Assembly: GCF_022867795.2 (NCBI RefSeq) | Contig: NZ_CP107006.1 | Span: 4,092,001 to 4,156,000 of the forward strand | Length of the DNA stretch: 64,000 bases | Direction: 5' to 3' | Source of the DNA: Chitinophaga horti | GTDB taxonomy: Bacteria; Bacteroidota; Bacteroidia; Chitinophagales; Chitinophagaceae | Part shown: piece after piece, positions 34,521 to 43,823 of the stretch | Numbering within the stretch: the stretch's first letter is position 1 | Layout: the number at the start of each line of letters is the position of its first letter | Notes under the pieces: generated by a model | What the model was told of the DNA's origin: nothing | The model's input: only the letters and a program-made list of their open reading frames with translations | The model's database searches: none | Position numbers and translations under genes: made by a program

Positions 34521-35426
34521 TTATTTTACAGGATTTACTTTTAAAGGAACATTAAACAGGTAGCCGGTTTCTTTTGCCAACTGGCGATGGCAACTAATGC
34601 AGGACTGCACCGCGAACTGGGCCGTTTTACCAGTAGGCGTTAGTTTCGGGCCGGAGAACTTCGCGAAGCCCCAGCCTTCCGTATCAGGATACTTGCCGGC
34701 ATCCTTCACCATAAATTGTGCATTGATAAATTTACCCGGACGCGTTTCGCCGTCGGGTGCTTCTAACTGTTCCCATACGGCTTTCACGACGATAGCACCA
34801 TCAGGCCAGGGATGAAAATTTTCCTCGCGGATCGCTTTCACGGCGATGTCGTTCCCATACACCACCCGCATCGAATGATCGTATAACGTAGTAGCGCTGA
34901 TCACCTTCCAGCTTTTAAATTCATCTGAATACACAATACCATTGGGCGAAACCGGGGCCGAAGGTGATGCCGGCTTGCTGTAAGCGGTCGTATCTGCCGG
35001 TGGCTGATGGGTAATAGATAACACGTAGTTTTTAATCGTCTCCACTTCCGCTGCATTCACCTTAGCACCGGGATGCAGCAGCGTGTAACGGGACAAAGGC
35101 ATCGCGCCTGATTTCACCATATTCAGGATACCCCAAAGCTTGCCTACCTGCTCCTTTTCCGACAACTTATTCCATTCAGAAAAGTTCAGCACTTCCCTGG
35201 CCCGCTCCACGTCCTTATTCACCTGCCATGATACAGGAGCCACGCGGTTAAACCAGGGCAGTTCCTGCGTATTCGAATGGCAATCGTAACAAGCCCGTTG
35301 AAAGATGGCGGTCACTTCTGCCGGAGCGACAATGTCGCCCGTTATTGGCTTTTGGGGCAGCGGCGTCGCGGTAAACTGCAAAGCGAAAAACGCGATGGCC
35401 AATCCGCCGATCATATACTTTCTCAT
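34521..35426 (-). CDS. Haem-binding domain and cytochrome P460 domain protein
   Basis: 301 residues from the ATG at 35426; a longer frame reaches 35603 but lacks a signal peptide and covers the promoter. A signal peptide or anchor (about 1-22) is followed by a haem-binding domain with CYDCHSN near residue 46 and a cytochrome P460-like domain (about 160-300) ending with a second haem motif CISCH. Both CxxCH motifs predict covalently bound haem c, so the protein should act in the periplasm, perhaps in redox or nitrogen-oxide chemistry. It has the two-box LytTR-like operator and is co-transcribed with a small lipoprotein gene. Confidence 0.88.
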   Translation of the reverse strand: MRKYMIGGLAIAFFALQFTATPLPQKPITGDIVAPAEVTAIFQRACYDCHSNTQELPWFNRVAPVSWQVNKDVERAREVLNFSEWNKLSEKEQVGKLWGILNMVKSGAMPLSRYTLLHPGAKVNAAEVETIKNYVLSITHQPPADTTAYSKPASPSAPVSPNGIVYSDEFKSWKVISATTLYDHSMRVVYGNDIAVKAIREENFHPWPDGAIVVKAVWEQLEAPDGETRPGKFINAQFMVKDAGKYPDTEGWGFAKFSGPKLTPTGKTAQFAVQSCISCHRQLAKETGYLFNVPLKVNPVK

Positions 35427-35447
35427 GGTGTACGCTTTATTGTTACT

Positions 35448-35524
35448 CAAAACTAGCAGTGGCTGCCCGCTTTGGCACGTAGCAAGTCCGGGAAACGGAC
35501 AAAACGGGGGCTGAATCAGACAGG
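35448..35524 (-). promoter_or_regulatory. Two-box operator and -7 element of the P460 gene
   Basis: In coding orientation: CCTGTCTG (35524-35517), 13 bp, TTTGTCCG (35503-35496), exactly 40 bp, then TAGTTTTG (35455-35448), a perfect TAnnTTTG. The box period is 21 bp. Confidence 0.8.
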
Positions 35525-35541
35525 GGGTATTCCCGTTGCCG

Positions 35542-35618
35542 ATTGTCCGGTACAACGGGTGATCTGTCCGGCAGGCGGCATTGCTTCTTCTCCCCTGCCA
35601 CAACGCCCGTTACATTTG
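35542..35618 (+). promoter_or_regulatory. Two-box operator and -7 element of the DUF1223 gene
   Basis: ATTGTCCG (35542-35549), 13 bp, TCTGTCCG (35563-35570), exactly 40 bp, then TACATTTG (35611-35618), a perfect TAnnTTTG. The box period is 21 bp, as at the two neighbouring promoters. Confidence 0.82.
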
Positions 35619-35634
35619 AGAAAAAACCGCAGAT

Positions 35635-36366
35635 ATGAAAACACTCACACTCATGCTCACACTCACGGCCGCCCTGATCTGTAATCGCCCGTTTGCCGCA
35701 CCCTCCATCGTAAAAGGAGGCGACAGCAGCTTCGCAGTGATCGAATTATTCACGTCGGAAGGTTGCTCCAGTTGTCCGCCCGCCGACCACCTGATCGCAC
35801 AACTGCGTGAGGCCGATACCGCCAGGCAGTTATACATTTTAGCGTTCCACGTCGACTACTGGGACCACCAGGGATGGAAGGACCGGTTTAGCCAGGCAGC
35901 CTGGTCACAAAGGCAACAGGCTTACGCCACCTGGCTGAACCGGCGGCAGATATACACGCCGCAATTGATCGTAAACGGCACCAGTGAACACATCGGGTCT
36001 GATGCAAATGCGGTAACCACGGCCCTGTCAGCGGCACTGGCGGCTTCGGGTGACAGGCAGCTCCGTATTTCAGCGGCCATCGACGGGAAGTTCATCGACA
36101 TCTCTCATACGAACACACGTAACAACTTACAACTGGCCCTTGTACAAAAGGACGGGCGCAGCAACGTGCGCCGTGGGGAGAATGCGGGTAGCGAATTGGT
36201 GCATGTGCAAATTGTGCGGGAATTGATAACGGTGCGCGCTGGGGAAACAGGCAACGTGCGGATGCGTTCACCACAGGATTTCGATGCGAAGACGTGGGAG
36301 TTGATTGGGTTTGTGCAGGATGCGGAGAGTGGGCGGATTACGGACGCGGCGCGGTGTACATGGTAG
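35635..36366 (+). CDS. DUF1223 family thioredoxin-fold protein
   Basis: 243 residues with a signal peptide of about 20 residues. Residues about 35-120 have the DUF1223 hallmark VIELFTSEGCSSCPPADH, a thioredoxin-like fold with a CxxC pair in a CSSCPPAD context, and YILAFHVDYWDHQGWKD further on. The C-terminal half is beta-rich (ELVHVQIVRELITV). The family is secreted and probably redox-active but uncharacterised. It is transcribed away from the P460 gene and has its own LytTR-like two-box operator. Confidence 0.92.
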   Translation: MKTLTLMLTLTAALICNRPFAAPSIVKGGDSSFAVIELFTSEGCSSCPPADHLIAQLREADTARQLYILAFHVDYWDHQGWKDRFSQAAWSQRQQAYATWLNRRQIYTPQLIVNGTSEHIGSDANAVTTALSAALAASGDRQLRISAAIDGKFIDISHTNTRNNLQLALVQKDGRSNVRRGENAGSELVHVQIVRELITVRAGETGNVRMRSPQDFDAKTWELIGFVQDAESGRITDAARCTW

Positions 36367-36421
36367 CTCACTATGCACAAAAAGAGAAACCTAAGCAAGC
36401 CGGCCCGGCAAAACGACTGAT

Positions 36422-36461
36422 AAAAAGAGGCTGCTCATTCGCTGTGAGACAGCCTCTTTTT
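36422..36461. terminator. Bidirectional terminator
   Basis: AAAAAGAGGCTG with inner CTCA pairs with TGAG and CAGCCTCTTTTT. It lies between two convergent genes ending at 36366 and 36465; the U-tract is followed by ATGC, as at three other terminators here. Confidence 0.92.
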
Positions 36462-36464
36462 ATG

Positions 36465-37634
36465 CTATAACAATTCTTCCAGCTTAGCTTTTAATTCGGT
36501 CATTTTATTCGTTCTAAATACAAGCCGTCCCTGTTTGTCGAGCAACAGGTAAGCCGGGATCGCCTGTATGTTAAATTCCAGTGCAGACTTATTAGAGAAG
36601 CCCTGCAAATCCGACATATTTGGCCACGTTGTACCCTCTTCGAGTAACGCCTTCTTCCAAAGTTGAAGGTTATTATCCAGCGATACGCCGGCGATTTCAA
36701 AACGGGGGCCTTTGTACTTCGCATATAACTGCTTCAATTCCGGGTTATTCGCCCTGCATGGCCCGCACCAGCTCGCCCAGAAGTCGAGCAGCAGGTAATC
36801 GTGATAATTCAGTAATTGTTTTGAACTGATCATTTGCTTGCGTGTCGTGTCTGCCTGCGTCACTTCCGGAACTACAGCGCCGATACGCACCGAGTTGTAA
36901 GCCGCCAGCAACTTCACTACTCTTCGATAGCTTGGGTTACGTACATATTTTTCCGGCATATTTTTGATATATCGTTCGGCCGTTGCAAATGCCGCCGTGT
37001 CCCGATCATTAGGTATCAATAATTCGAGCGTCACAAAAGATTGCGGGTACACCATCATAAAACTATCGGTAATATGCCGCACGCGTTTACTCAACGAATC
37101 GACCCGCCGCCTGTAATGCGAAACCTGCGGCGTATCCATCGGTGTTTGCCTGCCTAGCTGCATCAGCTTATTGAAATCAGCTTCCAGTGCAGACTGGGTA
37201 CTCCATCTCAGACCATCAAAATGACTGATCAAATCATGTTCGGCACTGCCCCTGATCGCGGCCTGGTATATACGGTTGGTGTCGGCCTTGATATAGACGG
37301 GCGTCGTGTCCAGGTAGAAACCGATGTAGGCACGCTGGGTTGACAGAAATAGTGCGTAGCGGCCTGCAAACGATATCTCGCCTGCAAGGAAAAAACTATC
37401 CCGGCCGTCTACCTTCACCGAATCGAGCAGCTCCTTTTCATGGTTAGGCAACGTGGGCGTAGGAGATAGATACAACGTTCTGCCGGCACCGTTATTCAGT
37501 TTCCCGGATATCTGGAATTTGTATTGGGCTTCAGCAGGCACGATGAATAAGATCGCGTAGCTTAGGAAGAGTAATCTTAACAGGCTAGTAAATTTACTGG
37601 TTGGCATAGTTGACACAATCGATTTTACGAACAT
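36465..37634 (-). CDS. TlpA family thiol-disulfide oxidoreductase with DUF4369-like N-terminus
   Basis: 389 residues; an internal ATG at 37607 would also give a good signal peptide (hydrophobic LLRLLFLSYAILFIVPAEA). Residues about 40-120 form a DUF4369-like beta domain (FQISGKLNNGAGRTLYLSPT) and the C-terminal domain (about 255-389) is a TlpA/AhpC-type thioredoxin with WCGPC and GVSLDNNLQLWKKAL. It acts in the periplasm. A palindrome lies over its likely transcription start. It is on the same strand as, and 95 bp downstream of, the second SusD gene, separated by a terminator. Confidence 0.9.
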   Translation of the reverse strand: MFVKSIVSTMPTSKFTSLLRLLFLSYAILFIVPAEAQYKFQISGKLNNGAGRTLYLSPTPTLPNHEKELLDSVKVDGRDSFFLAGEISFAGRYALFLSTQRAYIGFYLDTTPVYIKADTNRIYQAAIRGSAEHDLISHFDGLRWSTQSALEADFNKLMQLGRQTPMDTPQVSHYRRRVDSLSKRVRHITDSFMMVYPQSFVTLELLIPNDRDTAAFATAERYIKNMPEKYVRNPSYRRVVKLLAAYNSVRIGAVVPEVTQADTTRKQMISSKQLLNYHDYLLLDFWASWCGPCRANNPELKQLYAKYKGPRFEIAGVSLDNNLQLWKKALLEEGTTWPNMSDLQGFSNKSALEFNIQAIPAYLLLDKQGRLVFRTNKMTELKAKLEELL

Positions 37635-37644
37635 ATCGTAAATC

Positions 37645-37668
37645 TACGAATAATTCGTAACAAAGTAA
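37645..37668 (-). promoter_or_regulatory. -7 element and start-site palindrome of the TlpA gene
   Basis: On the minus strand TTACTTTG (37668-37661), one base off TAnnTTTG, is followed at once by the palindrome TACGAAT-A-ATTCGTA (37659-37645). A further TTACGA/TCGTAA pair lies at about 37625-37640. A repressor binding here would block initiation. Confidence 0.55.
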
Positions 37669-37678
37669 AGACAGGTGC

Positions 37679-37707
37679 AAAAAAAGGCCGCCCCTTCCGG
37701 AGCGGCC
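37679..37707 (-). terminator. Terminator of the second SusCD locus
   Basis: On the minus strand GGCCGC...GCGGCC is followed by seven U, 22 bp after the susD stop at 37730. Arms 37686-37691 and 37702-37707. Confidence 0.9.
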
Positions 37708-37729
37708 ACAAATTCAGGCTACACTTTCC

Positions 37730-39367
37730 TTACTTTTTATAACCATCATTCTGTACAAGATTCACATTGTTCGCCAGCTGGTTTGCAGGTATCGGGTAAA
37801 TCTCCCGGTTCGCATCACCCGTACGCTGGTGATCCCACCAGGTACCGTTGATGAAGCGGCCGAAGCGAATGATATCGGTGCGGCGTTTGCCTTCAAAGAT
37901 AAACTCGCGGCCTTTTTCTGCCAGCAGTTCATCCAACGTGAGTGTCGCTACGTTGTATTGTGCAGCTGGCCAGTCGGCCGTGGTAAATGCACGTCTGCGG
38001 GAATCGTTTACCAGGTTTACGGCTTCCTGTGTAGCCACACCGCCTGCTTTACGCATCAGGGCTTCTGCTTTAAAGAAGTAGATCTCTGTTAAGCGATAGA
38101 TCATAAAGTGGTTCTCACGGTAGTTCGGATCGCTCAGGCGGCCGGTTTTGTATTTATTAAAACGCGCACCGCTGTTCTCCTCGCCTTTCGCCATGCCACC
38201 TTCACTGGTAAGATCGCCTTCACTTTCACGACGAATGGTGTTGACATATACGAGGGGCTTGTTCGCATACTCCTCTGTTCCGAGGATGGGAACAGTAGTA
38301 CCGAATTTATATTGCGGCCCAAACAGGAACCACGTGGTTTTACGCAGGTCATTCGTTGCATAGGCATCGAACGCAGGCGGAGTTACCACGTAACCATTAT
38401 TACCGGTATACCCCACGTCCAGCGCAGCGCTCATGTTGCTGAAGCCCATTAAAGGAATCCAGTCCCACACGAAGCCGCCTTTGTTGCTGTAGGCATATTG
38501 GAACAGGGCCTCGCGGGCAGACCTGTTCGTGTTGCCGAATGTCTCCAGCAGGTCAGGCGCCAGTTCCGGGCGACCGCCGGCACCTAAGCCACCGGCCTCG
38601 CCGCTCATGATTTTATCGCAGGCGGCAATACACTCGTCCCACATCGCTTTGCCTGTCCACTTTTCCGCATTCACGAACAAGTCGGCCATGATCGCGTAAC
38701 CGCCGGTCTGACCAAGACGGCCTACCAGTTTGGTTTCGTAGCGCTGCAACTGAGGCACGTAGGTTTCCAGTTCTGTTTTCAGGAACTCAAACACCTGCGC
38801 ACGTTTTACGGTTGGTGGGTTGGCGGGTTTACCTACCTGCGTCACCACCGGGATGTTGCCCCACAGATCGACCAGCTTCATATAGTGGAAAGCGCGTAGT
38901 ACGTGCAGTTCCGCAATGATCGATTTCAGCTCTGCATCGGTCATGTTCAGGGCTGCAGCATTCAGTTTCTCCAGGTCTTCGATCGCGGCGTTGCAATAGC
39001 CCACACCTGTCCAGATGCCCACCCAGGCATTACGCATGCGGCCTTCATTGTCGGTCCAGGTATGATAGTGCTGGCGCATGTGATCGCCGTTGTCATAGGC
39101 GTGACGACCTTTCTGCGGCCAGGCCAGCTGGTCGGCCGACATTTCCGCATGATAGTAATAGCCATCCCCACGGATCGGCGCGATCCACGATTGCAGGTGC
39201 GTCATCGGGCGCAGGGCGGATTGCAGCACCTCGGTGCGGCTTTTGTAAAAGTTATCTTTATACAGATCGCTGTACACCGTTTCGTCCAGTTTGGTACAGG
39301 CGCTCATGCCAATACCCATGGCCAGCAGGCCGCTGATATATATCGCTTTTAATTTTACTCGTTTCAT
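37730..39367 (-). CDS. SusD/RagB family nutrient-binding lipoprotein
   Basis: 545 residues with lipobox MSAC (Cys24). The N-terminal SusD-like domain (about 30-240, AIEDLEKLNAAALNMT) and C-terminal RagB/SusD domain (about 320-545, YRLTEIYFFKAEALMRKAGG and FEGKRRTDIIRFGRF) are complete. It pairs with the SusC gene 19 bp upstream to bind and import an oligosaccharide or glycopeptide. No glycoside hydrolase is linked to this locus, so the substrate cannot be inferred. It is the last gene of its operon. Confidence 0.95.
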   Translation of the reverse strand: MKRVKLKAIYISGLLAMGIGMSACTKLDETVYSDLYKDNFYKSRTEVLQSALRPMTHLQSWIAPIRGDGYYYHAEMSADQLAWPQKGRHAYDNGDHMRQHYHTWTDNEGRMRNAWVGIWTGVGYCNAAIEDLEKLNAAALNMTDAELKSIIAELHVLRAFHYMKLVDLWGNIPVVTQVGKPANPPTVKRAQVFEFLKTELETYVPQLQRYETKLVGRLGQTGGYAIMADLFVNAEKWTGKAMWDECIAACDKIMSGEAGGLGAGGRPELAPDLLETFGNTNRSAREALFQYAYSNKGGFVWDWIPLMGFSNMSAALDVGYTGNNGYVVTPPAFDAYATNDLRKTTWFLFGPQYKFGTTVPILGTEEYANKPLVYVNTIRRESEGDLTSEGGMAKGEENSGARFNKYKTGRLSDPNYRENHFMIYRLTEIYFFKAEALMRKAGGVATQEAVNLVNDSRRRAFTTADWPAAQYNVATLTLDELLAEKGREFIFEGKRRTDIIRFGRFINGTWWDHQRTGDANREIYPIPANQLANNVNLVQNDGYKK

Positions 39368-39386
39368 GATACTGATCTTTTAAAGT

Positions 39387-42300
39387 TTAGAAACCTACGC
39401 TGATGCCGGCTGTCCATGATTTAGTTCTCGGATAGAAGCCGCGGGAGTTTACACCGGTCTCAAAGCCGGTATCCTGTAACTCGGGATCAAGTCCGTCATA
39501 ACCGGTAATAGTAAGGATGTTACGACCGGTTACGAATACACGCACTTTCTTGAAATACTTCACTTTACTCATATTGAAGTTGTAACCCAGGGTCACGTTG
39601 TCCAGTTTCACGAAGTCACCTTTCTCGATGTAGTAATCGGAGTACTGCGGGTCGTCGTTCAGCTTCGCATGTTTGTCGAAGGCGCTGTTATAAATATTGT
39701 TAGGCAGATAACGTTTGTTGCCGAAGAAGATCTCCTGCAGGTTGAGGATATCGAAGCCGAACTTGCCACGGAACAGGATGTTCAGATCGAAGTTTTTGTA
39801 ACGGAAGGTCTGGTTCAGGCCCATCACGTATTTAGGTACACCGTTACCCAATATGGTACGGTCATCTTCTGTGATCTGCGAAGCAGGTGCTTTGCTGCCA
39901 TCTTTCTTATAGAACAGCCATTTGCCGTTCTCATCGAAACCAGCGAAACGTTTGCCATAGAAGTTACCCACTTTACCACCTTCTTCCAGCCTGATAGCAG
40001 GGCCCATAGCACCCGGATTAGGGATATCGGAGAAAGTAAGGAAGTTGGCTTTATACAGCTCGTTCGACAGCTTGCTCAGTTTATTGAATTGCGAGTTGGC
40101 GGTGAGGTCGATGCTCCAATCAAAGTCTTCGGTCTTGAGCGCGTCAGCAGAAACGAGGATCTCTACACCATGGTTCTGCAAAGTACCTACGTTGGTGTAT
40201 AGGTTGTCGCGTACGAACGGCGGCTGTTGAGCAGCATAGTTGTACAGGAGGTCTTTGGTCTGGCGGGAGTAGATATCGATCGCGCCCGTGATACGGTTTT
40301 TCAGGAAGCCGTAGTCGACGCCAATGTTCCATTCCGCTTTCTTTTCCCAACGTAAGTTCGGGTTCGGGTTACGCGCGGCGCCATAGGTTTGGTAGTAGAT
40401 ACCTTCCTGCGGATACACGCCGCCTGTCCCCAAGGTGATCAGCGACTGGTAGTTGGAAATACCCTGGTTACCCGTTACACCGTAACCGGCACGCAGCTTC
40501 AGGGAGCTGACGAAAGACAGGTCCTTCACAAAATCTTCTTCACTCATCATCCAGCCTAACGAAGCAGCCGGGAAGTTACCCCACTTGTTGTTCGCACCAA
40601 AGCGGGAGGAACCTTCTCTTCTGAAAATTACCTGCGCGAAGTACTTCTGCTTAAACGCGTAGCTGGCACGACCGAAGAAGGCGATGAGTGTATTGTCATC
40701 TTTGAAGCTGCCGATACCTGGCCTTGGCAAAGCCGTGTTGTTAGTAGCACTGCCTGCACCCAGGTTCCAATCGAGGAAGCCATCTGTCGTAAAACCATTA
40801 TTGTTTACGTTAAAGCGCTCAAACGTACTGTATTGATAGCTGTAACCGGCGATAGCGGAAACGCTGTGTATACGGCTAATTTCCTTTGTGAAGTTGATAG
40901 TCGGCTCCATGGTTTTCGTCCAGGTGAGAATGTTCTCTTTGCTGGCGTAGCCCATGCCCTGCCAGCTGGTACCTGGCCTGTTCTCCCAATCGTTTTTAGA
41001 ACGGAAGAAGCGGTTATTGTACATGTCGCGCACATAAGAGCCGAAGATCGATACTGACAGTTCCGGCGTGAGCGCCAGCGACAGCCGGCCGTCGCCGGAG
41101 AAAGTCTGCTGATCGCGTTCGTTGATACGATTAGCGAAGCGGGAAATAGGATTGTATCCTTCCAACACTTCATAAAAAGTACCATCCGCTTTGTACAAAG
41201 GTGCCGTCGGGTTCCAGGCCACTGCCTGTTCGAAATCGCCGCCACCCAGCAGGTTAGCTTTGTTAAAGTTGGCCACCATGTTGATCTGGAACGTCAGCTT
41301 ATCGTCCATCCCTTTCTGATTGATGTTCAGCCTGGCGCCAAACTGCTCACGGGAGTTTTCTTTCGCAATGCCTTCGAAATTGTTATAGTATACGGAAGCG
41401 CGATAGTTGGTATTCGCTGAACCGCCGGCAGCCGAAAAGTTATGGTACTGGCTGAGGTTCGATTTGTTGATCAGCTCATTGTACATATCGGTAGAACCGC
41501 CGAGGTCAGTAGATGCAGCAATAACACCTTCGGATATCTTCTGGCGCCACTGTGCAGCAGACAGGAATTCGGGTTTACGGTCTACATAATCACGCTGGAA
41601 GTAGTTGTTATACTCATAACGCGGTGAGCCGGCTACTCCTTTTTTGGTCGTGATGAGGATTACCCCTGCGTTACCACGGGTACCGTAGATCGCCGCAGCA
41701 GAACCGTCTTTCAGTACGTCGAACGACTCAATATCGTCCTGTTGCAGCAGGTCGAGGTTACCACCGGGAATACCGTCGATGACGATTAACGGTGTAGACG
41801 TACCCGTGAGTGAAGTAACGCCACGCAACTGGAGCGATGGGCCGGAGTTCGGGTTATTCCCCTGCGTTCTCACGATATTCAGGCCAGCTACTTTACCCTG
41901 TATAAGGTCTAAAGGCGACCTGTTAGCGCCTTTGTTAAAGTCGGCGGACTTCACGGTGGCAATGGCGGAAGTTACCTCTTTACGCTTTTGCGTACCGTAA
42001 CCCACTACCACTACTTCACCCAGTTTGCTGGTTTCTGCTTCGAGTGATGCATTGATAACAGACGACTTCCCTTCTTCGATCACCACTGCCGCCTTGCGCA
42101 GGGATTTGAAGGAAATGTAACTCACATCCAGCGTGTAAGTACCGGGAGGGACAGACATTTTGAACTTGCCGTCCATGTCAGTGAATACTGCCTTGTTCAG
42201 TTCCACGATGCGAACAGTCGCACCTGGAAGGCCTTCGCCTTTTACATCTGTAATGCGGCCTTCGAGGCTGCCGGGCTGTTGTTGTTTTACCAGGGTGATA

Positions 42301-42626
42301 ATGCCACCCTTTTCTACATATTCAATACGGTTAGCGGATAATAACGTCTTGAGGACTTCGTCGAGCGTTTTGTTGGACAGGTGTACGTTTGAAACGGAAA
42401 TAGCTTCGAGGTTCAACTGATCGGTGAAAGCAAAACTGGCCTGGCTTTTCTTTTCTACCTCGCGGATGGCGGTGTAGAGATTTGTTTTGTCGAAATCCAC
42501 GTCCAGCCGCTTATTGAGCAACTGTGCTTCGGCCATCGCAGGAAATAGCAGCTGCGAGGCCGACAATGCAAAGAGATTCGCCATGATGGTCATGCGGGAA
42601 CCCCGTAGCAGTAAATTCTTTTTCAT
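39387..42626 (-). CDS. SusC/RagA family TonB-linked transporter with STN domain
   Basis: 1079 residues. Signal peptide (about 1-34), STN domain at about 42-110 (LYTAIREVEKKSQASFAFTD), carboxypeptidase-regulatory-like domain at about 120-195 (EGRITDVKGEGLPGATVRIV), plug at about 215-330 (LRGVTSLTGTSTPLIVIDGI), then a barrel ending TAGISVGF. The STN domain predicts signalling to the FecR protein encoded 218 bp upstream. It imports a TonB-dependent substrate with its SusD partner. The 42627-42844 gap before it holds a hairpin. Confidence 0.95.
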   Translation of the reverse strand: MKKNLLLRGSRMTIMANLFALSASQLLFPAMAEAQLLNKRLDVDFDKTNLYTAIREVEKKSQASFAFTDQLNLEAISVSNVHLSNKTLDEVLKTLLSANRIEYVEKGGIITLVKQQQPGSLEGRITDVKGEGLPGATVRIVELNKAVFTDMDGKFKMSVPPGTYTLDVSYISFKSLRKAAVVIEEGKSSVINASLEAETSKLGEVVVVGYGTQKRKEVTSAIATVKSADFNKGANRSPLDLIQGKVAGLNIVRTQGNNPNSGPSLQLRGVTSLTGTSTPLIVIDGIPGGNLDLLQQDDIESFDVLKDGSAAAIYGTRGNAGVILITTKKGVAGSPRYEYNNYFQRDYVDRKPEFLSAAQWRQKISEGVIAASTDLGGSTDMYNELINKSNLSQYHNFSAAGGSANTNYRASVYYNNFEGIAKENSREQFGARLNINQKGMDDKLTFQINMVANFNKANLLGGGDFEQAVAWNPTAPLYKADGTFYEVLEGYNPISRFANRINERDQQTFSGDGRLSLALTPELSVSIFGSYVRDMYNNRFFRSKNDWENRPGTSWQGMGYASKENILTWTKTMEPTINFTKEISRIHSVSAIAGYSYQYSTFERFNVNNNGFTTDGFLDWNLGAGSATNNTALPRPGIGSFKDDNTLIAFFGRASYAFKQKYFAQVIFRREGSSRFGANNKWGNFPAASLGWMMSEEDFVKDLSFVSSLKLRAGYGVTGNQGISNYQSLITLGTGGVYPQEGIYYQTYGAARNPNPNLRWEKKAEWNIGVDYGFLKNRITGAIDIYSRQTKDLLYNYAAQQPPFVRDNLYTNVGTLQNHGVEILVSADALKTEDFDWSIDLTANSQFNKLSKLSNELYKANFLTFSDIPNPGAMGPAIRLEEGGKVGNFYGKRFAGFDENGKWLFYKKDGSKAPASQITEDDRTILGNGVPKYVMGLNQTFRYKNFDLNILFRGKFGFDILNLQEIFFGNKRYLPNNIYNSAFDKHAKLNDDPQYSDYYIEKGDFVKLDNVTLGYNFNMSKVKYFKKVRVFVTGRNILTITGYDGLDPELQDTGFETGVNSRGFYPRTKSWTAGISVGF

Positions 42627-42844
42627 TTGTATGATGATTAGCCTCCATGGCAGGCTGAATTGTTAACATAACAACTCATATCAATACCGTACCTTGGAGC
42701 GATTTGTTAATGACAAGTTGGCTATACTGGCCCTGGTCCGCACCTCCGGCTTCCAACCCGGTGCGACCTCAGTAACCGGGGACGGATTCCCATCTCCGTC
42801 CCTCTTTTTATCAGTAGATGATTATCTTATGGTCTCCCTCCTTT
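42627..42844. other. Gap between fecR and susC, with a hairpin
   Basis: GGGACGGA (42779-42786) pairs with TCCGTCCC (42795-42802). It is followed on the plus strand by TCTTTTTAT, so the U-tract lies on the wrong side for stopping the minus-strand sigma/FecR transcript. It may be an antisense terminator or a structure in the susC leader. No gene is seen. Confidence 0.5.
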
Positions 42845-43762
42845 TTACATTTTTTTAACAATAGTCGCGATCAGGTCCATTACCTCCTGTTGCGGCTGAT
42901 CCCTGCGCAGTGTCAGGTTATATTTGAATGACGTCACTTTTTTGTCTTCACTCCGCAGCTCGATGCCGTACAGGTTATGTACCGCCTGCGCCAACTCTTC
43001 GAAGCTGGCCTTTTCAAGGACGATGCGGCCTTCCGTCCAGCCATTGCTATGTTCTGCATGCACTGCTGCTACCTCGAACCGGCCGTTAGAGCGGTCGTAG
43101 TTAAGTCCCTGCCCTTCGGTTAATACCGCCAATGCACGTTGTTCTTCACTTACCTGCACCTTACCATTGTTAACGATCACCTTCACCCCATTCCTGGCGG
43201 GATAGGCGTTTACGTTAAAGGCGGTACCCAGTACTTTTACCTTCAATTTACCGGTGGCGATCACAAAGGGTTGCGCAGCATTTTGTTGCACATCAAAAAA
43301 CGCTTCTCCATCGAGTGTGATGGAGCGATTGGTAGCGCCGAAACCTTCTGCCACGGTGAGCGTTGAATTAGCGTTTAACCAGATGGCAGTGCTGTCAGGA
43401 AGCGTGATCTTTTTCACCTGCATGTCGCCGGTGCTAAGCGCCACAGCTTCCATGCCCTTGTCTGTCCGGTCAGTGGCGATGTAATTCCAGAGCAAGGGCG
43501 TCAATATTCCGATACCTGCCAGCACAGCGGCAATGGCACGTATGCTGCTGCGTTTGTACCATTTAAGTGGTACAATGGGCGGAATGATCTTATTAAAGAT
43601 GCGGGCGCGCACTTCGTCGGGCGTGCCTTTATACATAACCGGTTGCTGATCTTCAGGCAGGCTGTAAGACTCATACCAACAATCCACGAAGTACTGCTCG
43701 GCGTCGGTGGCCTCGTTGTTATAGTACTTCTTCAATATCTTCTTAAAGCGCGATGCATCCAC
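42845..43762 (-). CDS. FecR family anti-sigma factor
   Basis: 305 residues. Cytoplasmic N-terminal part (about 1-70), one membrane helix (about 72-91, IRAIAAVLAGIGILTPLLW), and a periplasmic FecR domain (about 105-210, FNVNAYPARNGVKVIVNNGK). The C-terminus (about 230-305, ASFEELAQAVHNLYGIEL) is the STN-contacting region. It controls the ECF sigma factor encoded 61 bp upstream and should respond to the SusC protein encoded downstream. Confidence 0.93.
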   Translation of the reverse strand: MDASRFKKILKKYYNNEATDAEQYFVDCWYESYSLPEDQQPVMYKGTPDEVRARIFNKIIPPIVPLKWYKRSSIRAIAAVLAGIGILTPLLWNYIATDRTDKGMEAVALSTGDMQVKKITLPDSTAIWLNANSTLTVAEGFGATNRSITLDGEAFFDVQQNAAQPFVIATGKLKVKVLGTAFNVNAYPARNGVKVIVNNGKVQVSEEQRALAVLTEGQGLNYDRSNGRFEVAAVHAEHSNGWTEGRIVLEKASFEELAQAVHNLYGIELRSEDKKVTSFKYNLTLRRDQPQQEVMDLIATIVKKM

Positions 43763-43823
43763 GTTGTTATCCTTTTACAACAACATAGTACGCCGGCTAA
43801 AAAGAAAGTACCGCGGTTTAATG

